64,000 nucleotides of DNA from Herbaspirillum sp. meg3 (lineage in GTDB: Bacteria; Pseudomonadota; Gammaproteobacteria; Burkholderiales; Burkholderiaceae_D), in NCBI RefSeq assembly GCF_002257565.1, contig NZ_CP022736.1:496001-560000 (forward strand), in the 5' to 3' direction. Each line of letters begins with the position of its first letter. Positions within the stretch are counted from its first letter, which is position 1. The notes under the pieces are model-generated. The model worked only from the letters and a program-made list of their open reading frames with translations. It was not told the DNA's origin and did not search any database. Positions 33,717-42,574 of the stretch are shown here, piece by piece. The position numbers and the translations under genes were made by a program.

Positions 33717-34187
33717 GTGAACTTAAATGCAACATTGTTTGCGCAGTTCGTGGTCTTCTTCATCCTCGCCGGCTTTACGATGAAATTCGTTTGGCCGCCG
33801 TTGATCAAGGCGCTCGACGAGCGCGCGAAGAAGATTGCGGACGGCTTGGCTGCTGCTGACCGCGGCAAGGCTGACCTGGCTGCCGCTGAAAAGCGCGTTC
33901 AGGCAGAGCTGGCAACAGCACGCGACGAAGGCCAAAAACGTATTGGTGACGCTGAAAAGCGTGCTCAGCTGATTATTGAAGAAGCAAAGAAGACCGCTTC
34001 CGAAGAAGCAGCGCGCATCATCGCCAATGCTAAGGCAGATGCAGAGCAACAAGTGACCAAAGCGCGTGAAGACTTGCGCGGCGAAGTTGCGACCCTCGCG
34101 GTCAAAGGCGCCGAGCAGATCCTGAAGCGTGAAGTCAATGCGGCAGCGCATGCCGAATTGCTGAACCAACTGAAAACAGAGCTGTAA
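33717..34187 (+). CDS. atpF: F1Fo ATP synthase subunit b
   Basis: A 156-residue peripheral-stalk subunit: one N-terminal membrane helix (LFAQFVVFFILAGFTMKFVW) followed by a long Ala/Glu/Lys-rich coiled coil that dimerises. It starts at GTG with GAAGGAAA upstream. One base separates it from atpH. Confidence 0.96.
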   Translation: MNLNATLFAQFVVFFILAGFTMKFVWPPLIKALDERAKKIADGLAAADRGKADLAAAEKRVQAELATARDEGQKRIGDAEKRAQLIIEEAKKTASEEAARIIANAKADAEQQVTKAREDLRGEVATLAVKGAEQILKREVNAAAHAELLNQLKTEL

Positions 34188-34188
34188 T

Positions 34189-34722
34189 ATGGCCGAACTC
34201 GCAACGATTGCTCGCCCTTATGCAGAAGCCCTGTTCCGAGTGGCCAAAGCCGGCAGTTTGTCGGCTTGGTCCGATCTCGTTTCCGAGATGGCGCAAGCCG
34301 CAGCACACCCTGACGTAAAAGCAATTGCGCAAAATCCGGCACTGACGGATGCGCAGATTGCTTCTACGTTTGCGTCCGTTCTGAAAACACCTCTGAGCGT
34401 TGAAGCCCAAAACTTCATCAGCGCCTTGGTGGCAAACGGTCGTCTGACGCTGTTGCCTGAAATCGCCACACAATTCCATACGCTGAAAAACGCACAGGAA
34501 GGCGCCGCTGATGCAGACATCACCAGCGCGTTTGAATTGTCCGATGCGCAGCTGAAGGATGTGGTCGCCACGCTGGAAAAGAAATTCGGTCGCAAGCTGA
34601 CGCCAACCGTCAAGGTGGACAACGCTTTGATCGGCGGCGTGCGTGTAGTGGTCGGTGACGAAGTATTCGATACCTCGGTGCGCGCGAAGCTGCAACAGTT
34701 ACATGTTGCTTTGGCTGCGTAA
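34189..34722 (+). CDS. atpH: F1Fo ATP synthase subunit delta
   Basis: A 177-residue soluble stalk subunit that joins subunit b to the top of F1. The N-terminal helical domain starts ATIARPYAEALF and the C-terminal signature is IGGVRVVVGDEVFDTSVRAKLQQL. Size and order in the operon are standard. Confidence 0.96.
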   Translation: MAELATIARPYAEALFRVAKAGSLSAWSDLVSEMAQAAAHPDVKAIAQNPALTDAQIASTFASVLKTPLSVEAQNFISALVANGRLTLLPEIATQFHTLKNAQEGAADADITSAFELSDAQLKDVVATLEKKFGRKLTPTVKVDNALIGGVRVVVGDEVFDTSVRAKLQQLHVALAA

Positions 34723-34781
34723 TTAATTGCCAGGGCCTTGGCGTAACAGCCTAAGCGATAGAAAAATTTTTAGGAGTTAGT

Positions 34782-36323
34782 ATGCAACTCAACGCATCTG
34801 AAATCAGCGAGCTGATCAAGAGCCGGATTCAAGGCCTTGGCGATACCGCTGAGATTCGCAATCAAGGCACGGTTATCTCCGTGTCCGACGGTATCTGCCG
34901 TATCCATGGTCTGTCTGACGTGATGCAAGGTGAGATGCTGGAATTCCCAGGCAACACTTTCGGTCTGGCGCTGAACCTCGAGCGCGATTCCGTTGGCGCC
35001 GTTATTCTGGGCGAGTACGAACACATTTCCGAAGGCGATACTGTCAAATGCACAGGCCGTATTCTGGAAGTGCCTATCGGTCCTGAACTGCGCGGCCGTG
35101 TGGTCAACGCGCTGGGTCAGCCAATCGACGGCAAGGGTCCTGTCAACGCCAAGCTGACAGCACCGATCGAAAAAATCGCTCCAGGCGTTATCGCACGCCA
35201 ATCGGTTTCCGAGCCAATGCAAACCGGCCTGAAGTCGATCGACTCGATGGTGCCTATCGGCCGCGGTCAACGCGAACTGATCATCGGCGACCGTCAAACT
35301 GGTAAGACTGCTGTTGCGATTGATGCGATCATCAATCAAAAGGGCCAGAACGTGACATGTATCTACGTCGCGATCGGTCAAAAAGCCTCGTCGATCAAGA
35401 ACATCGTGCGTTCCCTGGAACAGCACGGCGCGATGGATTACACCATCATCGTCGCCGCTTCGGCTTCCGAATCGGCAGCGATGCAATACGTGTCGGCCTA
35501 CTCCGGTTGCGCCATGGGCGAGTACTTCCGCGATCGCGGTCAAGACGCGCTGATCGTGTATGACGATCTGTCCAAGCAAGCAGTTGCTTACCGTCAGGTT
35601 TCCCTGCTGCTGCGCCGCCCACCAGGCCGTGAAGCATATCCAGGCGACGTGTTCTATCTCCACAGCCGTCTGCTCGAGCGCGCAGCACGCGTCAACCCAG
35701 ACTACGTTGAGAAGTTCACCAACGGCGAAGTCAAGGGCAAGACCGGTTCGCTGACAGCTCTGCCGATCATTGAAACACAAGCGGGCGACGTTTCTGCATT
35801 CGTTCCGACCAACGTGATTTCGATTACCGACGGTCAGATCTTCCTGGAAACATCGCTGTTCAACGCTGGCGTCCGTCCTGCGATCAACGCCGGTATTTCG
35901 GTGTCGCGCGTTGGTGGTGCTGCTCAAACCAAGGTTATCAAGAGCCTGTCCGGCGGTATCCGTACCGACTTGGCACAGTATCGTGAACTGGCTGCGTTCG
36001 CGCAGTTCGCTTCTGACCTGGACGAAGCAACCCGCAAGCAACTGGACCGCGGTGCACGCGTGACCGAACTGTTGAAGCAAGCGCAATACTCGCCGCTGTC
36101 GATTTCCCTGATGGCCGTGACATTGTTCGCCGTCAACAAGGGTTTCCTGGACGACGTCGATGTCAAGAAGGTGCTGGCATTCGAAGCAGGTGTTCACAGC
36201 TTCATGAAGACCAGCCACGCTGCCCTGCTGCAAAAGATCGAAGACACCAAGCAACTCGATAAAGATGCTGAAGCAGCATTGGCCGCTGCGATTGCCGATT
36301 TCAAAAAATCCGGCGCGTACTAA
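34782..36323 (+). CDS. atpA: F1Fo ATP synthase subunit alpha
   Basis: A 513-residue non-catalytic nucleotide-binding subunit. Walker A is GDRQTGKTAVAIDAI and the family signature appears near PAINAGISVSRVGG. TAGGAG lies ahead of the ATG. Length is identical to the usual 513. The opposite strand has very long open frames, a composition effect and not genes. Confidence 0.98.
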   Translation: MQLNASEISELIKSRIQGLGDTAEIRNQGTVISVSDGICRIHGLSDVMQGEMLEFPGNTFGLALNLERDSVGAVILGEYEHISEGDTVKCTGRILEVPIGPELRGRVVNALGQPIDGKGPVNAKLTAPIEKIAPGVIARQSVSEPMQTGLKSIDSMVPIGRGQRELIIGDRQTGKTAVAIDAIINQKGQNVTCIYVAIGQKASSIKNIVRSLEQHGAMDYTIIVAASASESAAMQYVSAYSGCAMGEYFRDRGQDALIVYDDLSKQAVAYRQVSLLLRRPPGREAYPGDVFYLHSRLLERAARVNPDYVEKFTNGEVKGKTGSLTALPIIETQAGDVSAFVPTNVISITDGQIFLETSLFNAGVRPAINAGISVSRVGGAAQTKVIKSLSGGIRTDLAQYRELAAFAQFASDLDEATRKQLDRGARVTELLKQAQYSPLSISLMAVTLFAVNKGFLDDVDVKKVLAFEAGVHSFMKTSHAALLQKIEDTKQLDKDAEAALAAAIADFKKSGAY

Positions 36324-36353
36324 TCTCAACTGAAGCTATAAGGAGTCAATCTC

Positions 36354-37223
36354 ATGGCTACAGGTAAAGAGATACGTGGCAAGATCAAGAGCGTAGAAAA
36401 TACGAAGAAGATCACCAAGGCGATGGAAATGGTCGCAGCATCCAAAATGCGCAAGGCGCAGGATCGGATGCATGCGGCACGTCCCTACAGTGACAAGATT
36501 CGTAATATCGCTTCCAATCTGTCGCGGGCCAATCCGGAGTATACGCATCCGTTCATGGTCAAGCAGGACAGCGCCAAGAAGGTGGGTTTCATTATCGTCA
36601 CGACCGACAAGGGTCTGTGCGGCGGTATGAACACCAACTCCCTGCGTCTGACTACTGCAAAGATCCGTGAACTGGAAGCACAAGGCAATGCAGTCGAAAC
36701 CGTTGCGATCGGCAACAAGGGTTTTGGTTTCCTGAACCGTATCGGCGCCAAGGTGGTGTCGCATGTGGTTCAGGTCGGCGATACGCCGCACCTGGAAAAG
36801 CTGATCGGCCCCGTCAAGGTGCTGCTCGATGCTTACCAGGAAGGCAAGCTGGATGCGGTTTATTTGGTCTATACCAAATTCATCAACACGATGCGCCAGG
36901 AACCAACGTTGCAGCAACTGTTGCCGCTCTCGAGCGACCAGTTGCAGGCAGACGAAGGTACGCATTCGTGGGACTACATCTACGAACCCGACGTGCAAAG
37001 CGTGGTGGACGAGTTGCTGGTGCGTTATGTCGAAGCACTGATCTACCAGGCGGTGGCTGAAAATATGGCGTCCGAACAATCGGCCCGTATGGTGGCGATG
37101 AAGGCAGCAAGCGATAACGCCGGTAACGTGATCGGTGAGTTGAAGTTGGTTTACAACAAAACTCGTCAGGCAGCGATTACCAAGGAACTGTCCGAAATCG
37201 TCGCCGGTGCGGCAGCGGTCTAA
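36354..37223 (+). CDS. atpG: F1Fo ATP synthase subunit gamma
   Basis: The 289-residue rotor shaft that transmits torque from the c-ring to the catalytic subunits. Both long terminal helices are present: KEIRGKIKSVENTKKITKAM at the N-terminus and NKTRQAAITKELSEIVAGA at the C-terminus. AAGGAG precedes the ATG. Confidence 0.97.
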   Translation: MATGKEIRGKIKSVENTKKITKAMEMVAASKMRKAQDRMHAARPYSDKIRNIASNLSRANPEYTHPFMVKQDSAKKVGFIIVTTDKGLCGGMNTNSLRLTTAKIRELEAQGNAVETVAIGNKGFGFLNRIGAKVVSHVVQVGDTPHLEKLIGPVKVLLDAYQEGKLDAVYLVYTKFINTMRQEPTLQQLLPLSSDQLQADEGTHSWDYIYEPDVQSVVDELLVRYVEALIYQAVAENMASEQSARMVAMKAASDNAGNVIGELKLVYNKTRQAAITKELSEIVAGAAAV

Positions 37224-37279
37224 CGACGTAATGCAGAGATGCGTAACAGTATTTAATTTTATATATTGAAGGAACGAAA

Positions 37280-38680
37280 ATGGCTGATGGCAAAATCGTT
37301 CAGTGTATCGGCGCTGTTGTGGACGTTGAATTTCCACGCGACGCGATGCCTAAGATTTACGACGCCTTGAAGATGGAAGGCTCGGAACTGACGCTGGAAG
37401 TGCAACAACAGCTCGGTGACGGTGTCGTGCGTACTATTGCACTGGGTACTTCGGATGGTCTGCGTCGTGGCATGACAATCAAGAACACCGGCAAGGGCAT
37501 CACTGTGCCGGTCGGTAAGGCTACTCTGGGCCGTATCATGGACGTGCTGGGTAACCCGATCGATGAATGCGGTCCGGTGAGCCATGCACAAACAGCGACG
37601 ATCCACCGCAAGGCTCCTGCATACGACGAGCTGTCGCCATCGCAAGAACTGCTGGAAACCGGCATCAAGGTTATTGACCTGGTTTGTCCGTTTGCCAAGG
37701 GCGGTAAAGTTGGTCTGTTCGGTGGCGCGGGTGTGGGCAAGACCGTGAACATGATGGAACTGATCAACAACATCGCCAAGGCACACAGCGGCTTGTCCGT
37801 GTTTGCCGGTGTTGGTGAGCGTACTCGTGAAGGTAACGACTTCTATCACGAAATGGCGGATGCCAAGGTTGTGGATCTGGAAACTCCGGAAAACTCCAAG
37901 GTTGCCATGGTCTACGGTCAGATGAACGAACCACCAGGCAACCGTCTGCGCGTTGCGCTGACCGGTCTGACGATCGCCGAAGGTTTCCGTGATGAAGGCA
38001 AGGACGTTCTGTTCTTCGTCGACAACATCTACCGTTACACACTGGCCGGTACAGAAGTGTCCGCGCTGCTGGGCCGTATGCCATCCGCTGTGGGTTACCA
38101 ACCTACGCTGGCTGAAGAAATGGGCCGTCTGCAAGAGCGTATTACTTCGACAAAGACTGGCTCGATCACATCGATTCAAGCCGTCTACGTTCCAGCGGAT
38201 GACTTGACCGACCCGTCGCCTGCTACTACGTTTGCTCACTTGGATTCGACCGTCGTTCTGTCGCGTGACATCGCTTCGCTGGGTATCTACCCTGCAGTCG
38301 ATCCACTCGATTCGACATCGCGCCAGCTGGATCCGCAAGTCGTTGGTCAGGAACACTACGAAACGGCTCGCGCTGTTCAAGGTATTCTGCAACGCTACAA
38401 AGAATTGCGCGACATTATCGCGATTCTGGGTATGGACGAACTGGCTCCGGAAGACAAGCTGCTGGTCGCGCGTGCTCGTAAGATGCAACGTTTCCTGTCG
38501 CAGCCTTTCCACGTTGCTGAAGTGTTTACCGGTTCCCCAGGTAAGTACGTTTCGCTGAAAGACACGATCAAGGGCTTCAAGATGATCGCTAGCGGCGAAC
38601 TCGACCACCTGCCGGAACAAGCGTTCTACATGGTTGGCACGATCGAAGAAGCAATCGAAAAGGCCAAGAAGATCAACTAA
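37280..38680 (+). CDS. atpD: F1Fo ATP synthase subunit beta
   Basis: The 466-residue catalytic subunit. Walker A is GGAGVGKTVNMMELI, the catalytic glutamate is in GERTREGND, and the family signature is around SALLGRMPSAVGYQPTLAEE. GAAGGAACG precedes the ATG. Intact and of normal length. Confidence 0.98.
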   Translation: MADGKIVQCIGAVVDVEFPRDAMPKIYDALKMEGSELTLEVQQQLGDGVVRTIALGTSDGLRRGMTIKNTGKGITVPVGKATLGRIMDVLGNPIDECGPVSHAQTATIHRKAPAYDELSPSQELLETGIKVIDLVCPFAKGGKVGLFGGAGVGKTVNMMELINNIAKAHSGLSVFAGVGERTREGNDFYHEMADAKVVDLETPENSKVAMVYGQMNEPPGNRLRVALTGLTIAEGFRDEGKDVLFFVDNIYRYTLAGTEVSALLGRMPSAVGYQPTLAEEMGRLQERITSTKTGSITSIQAVYVPADDLTDPSPATTFAHLDSTVVLSRDIASLGIYPAVDPLDSTSRQLDPQVVGQEHYETARAVQGILQRYKELRDIIAILGMDELAPEDKLLVARARKMQRFLSQPFHVAEVFTGSPGKYVSLKDTIKGFKMIASGELDHLPEQAFYMVGTIEEAIEKAKKIN

Positions 38681-38751
38681 GATCTCTTGATTCTCGCGAC
38701 GCCGTCCTTGCTTGAAGTTTGAGCGGGACGGCTGAACGAATAGGAAACGAC

Positions 38752-39174
38752 ATGGCACATACTATTCACGTTGACGTAGTCTCCGCCGAAGAAGAAATCT
38801 TCTCCGGCGAGGCAGAGTTCGTCGCGTTGCCGGGTGAAGCGGGTGAGCTGGGGATCTATCCTCGTCACACTCCCTTGATCACGCGCATCAAGCCGGGTGC
38901 AGTACGCATCAAGATCCCCGGCCAGGCGCAAGACGAGTTCGTTTTCGTCGCCGGCGGTTTGCTGGAAGTGCAGCCTGACACCGTCACCGTTCTCGCTGAC
39001 ACCGCAATTCGCGGTTCGGATCTGGACGAAGCCAAAGCAAGCGCTGCGAAGAAACTCGCAGAAGAAGCGCTGGCAAATCGCGATTCGAAGATCGATTACG
39101 CAGCAGCGCAAGCCGAACTGGCAACTGCTGTGGCGCAATTAGCAGCGATTCAACGACTGCGTCAGAAGCGTTAA
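38752..39174 (+). CDS. atpC: F1Fo ATP synthase subunit epsilon
   Basis: A 140-residue subunit with an N-terminal beta-sandwich (HVDVVSAEEEIFSGEAEFVALP) and a C-terminal two-helix regulatory arm. The start is ATG 38752 after TAGGAAACGAC; an upstream in-frame ATG would add 11 residues. Last gene of the atp operon, followed by a clear terminator. Confidence 0.96.
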   Translation: MAHTIHVDVVSAEEEIFSGEAEFVALPGEAGELGIYPRHTPLITRIKPGAVRIKIPGQAQDEFVFVAGGLLEVQPDTVTVLADTAIRGSDLDEAKASAAKKLAEEALANRDSKIDYAAAQAELATAVAQLAAIQRLRQKR

Positions 39175-39221
39175 TTCGCTTGGCACTGTAAGCATTTCGC
39201 GATCAGTCATTCAGCATCAAT

Positions 39222-39249
39222 AAAAAAGGCAGCTTCGGCTGCCTTTTTT
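39222..39249. terminator. Terminator of the atp operon
   Basis: GGCAGC (39228-39233) and GCTGCC (39238-39243) form a stem with a stable TTCG tetraloop, preceded by six A and followed by six T, so it can act on both strands. It lies 48 bases after the atpC stop. Confidence 0.93.
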
Positions 39250-39436
39250 ATTTTCAACGCCATTGCACCAAGCCATCCGGCTTGGCTGCATACATTCATT
39301 TCCTCAGATGCCTGATTACGCGTGCCAGTAATTGCACGTACACCGTTCGCAGTAGGGAGCCATGCCAATGGTGCAGCAGCCTCACTGCTGATGAGGTAAA
39401 GTGGAACGTCGTGCTCCATGAAGAAAGCCAGCATCC

Positions 39437-39862
39437 ATGAATGCAAACACCGCACCCAAACCGATCATCGCCGTCGTCGGCTTATCGAATCGTCCGGATC
39501 GTCCCAGCTACGACGTCAGCGCGTATATGCAGCACCACGGCTATCGCATCGTCGCTGTCAATCCCATGTATGCGGGGACGCAGATACTGGGCGAATATTG
39601 TCACGCAAATTTGCAGGACGCCGCCGCAGCACTGGCCGCCAACGGTCTGAAGATCGGCATCGTCGATTGCTTCCGCAAATCGGCCGATATCCCGCCTGTG
39701 GTCGATGAGGCGATTGCCATTGGTGCCACCTGCGTCTGGATGCAGCAGGGGATCGTCAATGAAGCTGCCGCGGCCAAAGCGCAGGAGGCAGGACTGGTCG
39801 TCGTTATGGATCGCTGCATCAAGATCGATCACGCCATGGGAATTACGCACGGCGTGTTGTAG
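39437..39862 (+). CDS. CoA-binding domain protein (YccU-like)
   Basis: A 141-residue single-domain protein with the Rossmann-type CoA-binding fold of the succinyl-CoA ligase alpha subunit: IIAVVGLSNRPDRPSYDVSA at the N-terminus and VWMQQGIVNEAAAAKAQEAG in the second half. Members are widespread and of unknown physiological role. It stands alone between the atp terminator and ppk2. Confidence 0.88.
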   Translation: MNANTAPKPIIAVVGLSNRPDRPSYDVSAYMQHHGYRIVAVNPMYAGTQILGEYCHANLQDAAAALAANGLKIGIVDCFRKSADIPPVVDEAIAIGATCVWMQQGIVNEAAAAKAQEAGLVVVMDRCIKIDHAMGITHGVL

Positions 39863-39919
39863 TCCAACTGATTCCACGGTTTGAATGACCCGAATCCACC
39901 CGTAATCAAGGAGACATGT

Positions 39920-40726
39920 GTGAGCATCCGCGAGCAATTTCGAGCGACAAAGAAAACGGATATCAAGGATGAGAATGCGGCCGCCAAACCTCTTTCCAGC
40001 GGCGATAAAACGGCAGATAAATTGCAGATTCAGGCGATCGCAGAACAGATCGGCGAGCTACAGGGCATGTTGTACGCCGCGAACGACAAGAAAGTACTGG
40101 TCGTCTTGCAAGGCATGGATACCAGCGGCAAAGACGGCACCGTCAATGGCGTCTTCGGGAGTATCAATCCGGAAGGTATCCGCGTCATCAGTTACAAAGC
40201 ACCCAGCACGCTGGAGTTGCAGCACGACTACCTCTGGCGCATCCACCAGCAGGTGCCCAGAAAGGGTGAAATTGTGGTTTTCAATCGCAGTCATTATGAA
40301 GACGTGCTGATCACCCGCGTGCACGACTGGATCGACGCCGCCGAATGCAAACGGCGTTACGCGCATATCAACGACTTCGAACGCATGCTGAGCGAGACCG
40401 GCACAGTCGTTATCAAATTCTTCCTGCATATCTCCAAAGAAGAGCAGCGTGCGCGTTTGCAAGAACGTGTTGATGATCCAACCAAGCATTGGAAATTCGA
40501 CATCGGCGATCTTGAAGAGCGCAAAAGCTGGGACGACTATCAAAAGGTTTATAGCCAGGCGATTCAAGCTACCGACACTGATCACGCGCCTTGGTATCTG
40601 ATTCCGGCAAATTCCAAGACGCATCGTAATCTGGCGATCGCGAACATCGTGTTGGAAACCATGCAAGACATGAAGCTTGCGTACCCGCCAGCCAAGAAAG
40701 AACTCATCGATTTGAAGGTCAAGTAA
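39920..40726 (+). CDS. ppk2: Polyphosphate kinase 2 family protein
   Basis: A 268-residue enzyme that moves phosphate between polyphosphate and nucleotides. Walker A is GMDTSGKDGTV and the family lid/Walker B block FNRSHYEDVL follows. The start is GTG 39920 with AAGGAGACAT just upstream; an ATG at 39881 has no such signal. The substrate class (AMP or ADP) cannot be fixed from these motifs. It is two bases from the SGNH hydrolase gene, probably one operon. Confidence 0.92.
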   Translation: MSIREQFRATKKTDIKDENAAAKPLSSGDKTADKLQIQAIAEQIGELQGMLYAANDKKVLVVLQGMDTSGKDGTVNGVFGSINPEGIRVISYKAPSTLELQHDYLWRIHQQVPRKGEIVVFNRSHYEDVLITRVHDWIDAAECKRRYAHINDFERMLSETGTVVIKFFLHISKEEQRARLQERVDDPTKHWKFDIGDLEERKSWDDYQKVYSQAIQATDTDHAPWYLIPANSKTHRNLAIANIVLETMQDMKLAYPPAKKELIDLKVK

Positions 40727-40728
40727 AC

Positions 40729-41499
40729 ATGCGACGCTGGCTCCCGGAGATTCTCGCCTTGCCCTTGCTGCCATGGTTGCTGGCACAAGGAAAACGCACG
40801 CGACGGATCACGCCGCGTATGCCGGAAGCGTCCGGCGAGCGGCATGGGCTATGTTTGCCGCAGCAATCCGTCTCAGAGGAGTTGGCGCCGTTTTCGGTAC
40901 TCGCCATTGGCGAGTCACCGGTTGCAGGTGTTGGCGTCGATACACAAACGCAAGCGATCACGGCGCAACTGGCGCAGAGACTTGCCACACAATGGCGGCG
41001 CCCGATAAGTTGGAGTGCTTTCGGCAAGAATGGCGCCACGGTATCTGACGCCATCCGCGACGTCGGGCCGCATTTGCCGGATATGCAAATCAACGTGGTG
41101 CTGATCGCCTTTGGTGTAAACGACAGTACCGCTTTCCGCAGCAGCAAGCGCTATCGTCAGGATTTGGCGAGCTTGGTACAACTGGTACGGCAAAGGCTGC
41201 GACCGGACTTGCTGGTGATTGCCGGAGTGCCGCCGTTACACCTGTTTCCGGCATTGCCACAGCCTTTGCGGCACGTTCTGGGATTGAAAGCGAGTACTCT
41301 CAACGCCGCGGCAAAATCGGTGGCGTCAGCGATGCCGCAGACGATTTTCGTCCCCATACAAAGCAATGCGCGTGATCGCTCCCTGATGGCCATGGACGGC
41401 TATCATCCTTCTGCATCCGGCGTCCTGTTGTGGGCGGAACAGTTGGCGGCCGCCATTGACGGCAACGTCAACGAAGACCGCAGGTTCTCGTCACGTTAA
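40729..41499 (+). CDS. SGNH/GDSL-family esterase
   Basis: A 256-residue hydrolase. The nucleophile serine is in block I (VLAIGESPVAGVGV, a GDS variant), the oxyanion-hole Asn in FGVNDS, and the catalytic Asp-x-x-His in DGYHPS near the C-terminus. The substrate is unknown; relatives act on lipids or acetylated sugars. An N-terminal hydrophobic stretch (LALPLLPWLLAQG) may be a membrane anchor. Cotranscribed with ppk2. Confidence 0.85.
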   Translation: MRRWLPEILALPLLPWLLAQGKRTRRITPRMPEASGERHGLCLPQQSVSEELAPFSVLAIGESPVAGVGVDTQTQAITAQLAQRLATQWRRPISWSAFGKNGATVSDAIRDVGPHLPDMQINVVLIAFGVNDSTAFRSSKRYRQDLASLVQLVRQRLRPDLLVIAGVPPLHLFPALPQPLRHVLGLKASTLNAAAKSVASAMPQTIFVPIQSNARDRSLMAMDGYHPSASGVLLWAEQLAAAIDGNVNEDRRFSSR

Positions 41500-41509
41500 G
41501 AACCTGCGG
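41478..41509 (+). terminator. Hairpin at the end of the SGNH hydrolase gene
   Basis: CCGCAGGTTCT (41478-41488) pairs with AGAACCTGCGG (41499-41509), a perfect 11-base stem straddling the stop codon. No T-run follows, so it may stabilise the 3' end or act with Rho. Confidence 0.55.
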
Positions 41510-41539
41510 TTGTCGGGGCATTTCGAGATGATGTTGAGC

Positions 41540-41572
41540 GACGGTTAATCGACGGCTAATCGTCGGTTAATT
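41540..41572. repeat. Three tandem 11-base repeats
   Basis: GACGGTTAATC, GACGGCTAATC and GTCGGTTAATT follow one another without gaps between two converging genes. The 11-base period places each copy on the same face of the helix. No function can be assigned. Confidence 0.7.
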
Positions 41573-41615
41573 ACCAGTACGAAAAGCTTCGCACTGAAAA
41601 TCGCATAGTGTCAAC

Positions 41616-42389
41616 TTAGTGTAGCCACTTATTGACGATACGGTCATAGTCGCCGGTGGCCTTCAGCATGTGCATCCACGCATCCACGAACTCTTTGAAG
41701 GCGACATCCGCGCGCGGCAGCATGAAAGCCTTTTCGGCAAATTGCAGCGGCTTGTCAGGATTGATCGGACAAAGTTCGGGGTGCAGTTTGGCCTGCCACA
41801 GGACTTCGCTTGAGTCGGTCACCATCACGTCGGCCTTGCCATCGACGATCTGCTGGAAGATCGTCACGTTGTCCGGATGCAAGACCAGTTGCGCCTGCTT
41901 GAAGTTGGCGCGGGCAAAACGCTCATTCGTGCCGCCCGGATTGAAAATTGCGCGCGTTGTCGGCTTGTCGATCATGTCCAGTGTCTGGAATTTGGCCGCA
42001 TCCGCACAGCGCACGATCGGTGCCTTGCCGTCCACCATGTGGGCGACTGCAAACGACGCCTTCTTCAAGCGGTCCAGCGTGACCGACACGCCGCCCATGG
42101 CGACATCGCATTTGGACAGAAAGTCATTCATCAGTGTTGGCCAACTGGTTTTCACAAGCTGTACTTCAACGCCAAGCGCCTTTCCCAGCGATTGCGCGAG
42201 ATCGACGTCGATACCTTCAAAGCTGTTGTCTGTCTTGAAATAAGTGAAAGGCTTGTAGTCGCCGGTCATACACACCCGCAGCTTGCCGTTCTTGAGCACC
42301 TCGTCGAGACGGCTGCTTTCTGCGGCTTGTGCCGCTTGCATGGATAAGCCGGCGCATAGCAAGCCGAACGCAATCAACCATTTTTTCAT
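41616..42389 (-). CDS. Periplasmic cyclohexadienyl dehydratase-like / solute-binding protein
   Basis: A 257-residue secreted protein with signal peptide MKKWLIAFGLLCAGLSMQA. It has the fold of amino-acid ABC binding proteins, but blocks NPGGTNERFARANF, HPDNVTIFQQIVDGKADVMV and LHPELCP are those of PheC, a periplasmic cyclohexadienyl (arogenate/prephenate) dehydratase. No transporter genes are adjacent, which fits an enzyme better than a binding protein. It would make phenylalanine or phenylpyruvate outside the cytoplasm; confirmation needs active-site comparison. Confidence 0.72.
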   Translation of the reverse strand: MKKWLIAFGLLCAGLSMQAAQAAESSRLDEVLKNGKLRVCMTGDYKPFTYFKTDNSFEGIDVDLAQSLGKALGVEVQLVKTSWPTLMNDFLSKCDVAMGGVSVTLDRLKKASFAVAHMVDGKAPIVRCADAAKFQTLDMIDKPTTRAIFNPGGTNERFARANFKQAQLVLHPDNVTIFQQIVDGKADVMVTDSSEVLWQAKLHPELCPINPDKPLQFAEKAFMLPRADVAFKEFVDAWMHMLKATGDYDRIVNKWLH

Positions 42390-42574
42390 GTCATCCTCCT
42401 GATTATTTTATTGAGCGAAGACGATATCACGCAGGTTTCCCGTCATCAATCCATCCTGCCCAAAATGATTGTGCCGCCGACCGCTCATCGGCGTTCGATA
42501 CGTCGTCCAATGCGTCCGATTTGTGGTTTGGGTGCGATAATAGCGGATTGCCGACTTGCTCCACACGATCGCTC

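Noticed and set aside
34770..38758. Very long open frames on the minus strand across the atp genes (for example 34770-36329 and 37259-38758)
   Set aside because: They are exact shadows of atpA, atpG and atpD caused by codon bias; the products are rich in His, Arg and Cys with no family likeness, while the plus-strand genes are certain.
39207..39455. 82-codon minus-strand frame after atpC
   Set aside because: It runs through the atp terminator and has no ribosome binding site or recognisable product.
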